Source: Ketobacter sp. MCCC 1A13808
GTDB lineage: Bacteria; Pseudomonadota; Gammaproteobacteria; Pseudomonadales; Ketobacteraceae
DNA length: 64,000 nucleotides
Direction: 5' to 3'
NCBI RefSeq assembly: GCF_009746715.1
Contig: NZ_VRKW01000001.1
Location: forward strand, 744,001 to 808,000
Positions 62,772 to 64,000 of this stretch are shown here, piece by piece. The position numbers were made by a program, and so were the translations under genes. Numbering within the stretch: the stretch's first letter is position 1; each line of letters opens with the position of its first letter. The notes below the pieces were generated by a model that was not told where the DNA came from, did no database searches, and was given only the letters and a program-made list of their open reading frames with translations.

Positions 62772-64000
62772 TCAGGACCGGTAATCGGCATTGATTTTTA
62801 CATAATCGTAGGACAGGTCCGTAGTCCAGATTGTTGCCTGCGCATCACCACGGCTGAGTCCGACCCGGATGGTGATTTCTTCTTTCTGCATTTCGGCAGA
62901 GCCCGCCGCTTCGGTATAACTTGCCGCAACCCCGCCCTGCTCAGCAATCAACACATGATTGAGATAAACCGACACGCCCTCCACCGCCAGATCCGGTATC
63001 GGAGCTCGCCCGACTGCCGCCAGGATTCGCCCCCAGTTCGGGTCACAAGCAAACAACGCAGTTTTGATCAGTGGAGAATGGGCAATGGTATAGGCGACTT
63101 CCCGGGCTTCGTCTGCCGAGCGGGCCTGCTCAACCTGAACCGCAACAAATTTAGTGGCACCTTCACCGTCACGGATGATGGCATGCGCTAACTGCAGAAA
63201 GACCGACTGTAATGCCGTGCTGAACGCTTCCAGATCATCTACAGCGGATTCGGATATGGTTACTCCGGATTGGCCAGTCGCGACCAGCAGGCAGCTATCG
63301 TTGGTGGAAGTGTCACTGTCGACCGTAATGGAGTTGAATGAAGCCTGCGTTGCCTGGGATGCCAAAAGTTGCAACAAGTCGGGTGCCACGGCCGCATCGG
63401 TCGCGACATAACCCAGCATGGTTGCCATATTCGGCTTGATCATGCCGGCACCTTTTGAGATACCGGTTATGGTCACCACTTTGCCCTGCAGATTGAGCTG
63501 TACGGAAGCGCCTTTTGCCCGGGTATCCGTGGTCATGATGCCAACCGCCGCATCAGCCCAACCGGACTCCGACAGCCTGTTGATGGCATCGGGTATGCCC
63601 GCAACCACGCGGTCCACAGGCAAGGGCTCACCAATGACGCCAGTGGAAAAAGGGAAAATGTGATTCACCGGAACGGAAACCTGCTCCGCTAAATGCTGGC
63701 ATACCGATTCGGCGTTGGCCATTCCCTGCGTGCCGGTTCCTGCATTGGCATAGCCCGTGTTGGTGATCAGAAACACGTTTTGCTGCGCGGCGCCACCCAG
63801 TGACATTAAATTACGTTTGCAAACAGTAACCGGTGCTGCACAAAACGCATTGAGTGTGAACGTACCCGCGATGGTACTGCCTGCCAAGGCTTCCATCATC
63901 ACTAGATCCCGTCGGTCCGGCTTTTTAATTCCAGCTTTGGTAGCGCCCAGGCGAAAGCCTTTTACCGGGTGCATTTCGGGAAACGTGTCTGCTCCGACCG
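62772..64000 (-). CDS. argJ: glutamate N-acetyltransferase/ornithine acetyltransferase, 5' end cut by window
   Basis: Bifunctional ArgJ of arginine synthesis, which recycles the acetyl group between ornithine and glutamate. The self-cleavage site with the nucleophilic threonine is in GYVATDAAV-like context after KGAGMIKPNMATMLGYVATD. SITVDSDTSTNDSCLL and DPNWGRILAAVGRA are also diagnostic. The reading frame runs in from the right edge: the codons before the Met at 63974 read VGADTFPE, the usual ArgJ N-terminus. The true start is therefore outside the window. It is followed by the Nudix gene. Confidence 0.93.
   Translation of the reverse strand, partial: VGADTFPEMHPVKGFRLGATKAGIKKPDRRDLVMMEALAGSTIAGTFTLNAFCAAPVTVCKRNLMSLGGAAQQNVFLITNTGYANAGTGTQGMANAESVCQHLAEQVSVPVNHIFPFSTGVIGEPLPVDRVVAGIPDAINRLSESGWADAAVGIMTTDTRAKGASVQLNLQGKVVTITGISKGAGMIKPNMATMLGYVATDAAVAPDLLQLLASQATQASFNSITVDSDTSTNDSCLLVATGQSGVTISESAVDDLEAFSTALQSVFLQLAHAIIRDGEGATKFVAVQVEQARSADEAREVAYTIAHSPLIKTALFACDPNWGRILAAVGRAPIPDLAVEGVSVYLNHVLIAEQGGVAASYTEAAGSAEMQKEEITIRVGLSRGDAQATIWTTDLSYDYVKINADYRS

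Noticed and set aside
1-64000. CRISPR array, tRNA or rRNA genes, restriction or anti-phage systems
   Set aside because: No regularly spaced repeats, RNA-gene signatures or recognisable defence proteins were found on reading the window; the radical SAM protein is in a glycan operon and lacks the viperin context.

Overview
The window comes from a gammaproteobacterium, probably a marine or aquatic member of the broad Pseudomonadales/Oceanospirillales/Alteromonadales group. Evidence is the pilB-pilC-pilD-coaE-yacG block, the AmpD/AmpE/AmpG recycling genes, an 886-residue homodimer-type AceE, and a late-step cobalamin cluster. The species cannot be fixed from sequence reading alone. No rRNA, tRNA or CRISPR array was seen.

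Region 1 (about 0.1-21.1 kb) is an exopolysaccharide locus. It holds an ExeA-like ATPase, a BY-type tyrosine kinase, a Wzx-like flippase, two sulfotransferases, a secreted heparinase-I-like lyase, two Wzz/GumC-type chain-length proteins, and GT4, GT-C, WecG-type and GT2 glycosyltransferases. It also holds an SDR, a GMC oxidoreductase and an O-antigen polymerase/ligase. The set looks like a Wzy-dependent pathway for a sulfated polysaccharide. The ATPase, kinase and chain-length proteins resemble those of exosortase/PEP-CTERM polysaccharide loci, but no exosortase, Wza exporter or priming transferase is inside the window. A decayed IS4-type transposase and a 22-bp perfect inverted repeat lie in its gaps.

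Region 2 (21.4-44.9 kb) is mostly chromosomal housekeeping. It has an Atl-type alkyltransferase-like protein, ampG, a REC plus degenerate GGDEF protein, panE, and cobalamin late-step/salvage genes (pduO, cobU, cobT, cobC, cobS, cobQ, cbiB, cobD). After a small phage-like gene come aceE-aceF, ampE, ampD, a DUF1631 protein, an alanine/sodium symporter and nadC.

Region 3 (44.9-56.3 kb) is visibly richer in A+T and looks like an acquired glycan island. The left half, on the plus strand, has a methyltransferase, GT4, AsnB-type amidotransferase and a UPF0104-like membrane protein. The right half, on the minus strand, follows pilA: a GT-C/TPR membrane protein, a dolichol-phosphate-mannose-synthase-like GT2, a methyltransferase and a radical SAM/SPASM protein. 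The position directly downstream of the pilin suggests a pilin glycosylation cassette.

Region 4 (56.3-64 kb) is the type IV pilus core: pilA with a good sigma-54 promoter, divergent from pilB-pilC-pilD, followed by coaE, yacG, a Nudix/ThiE-like fusion and argJ, which runs off the right edge.
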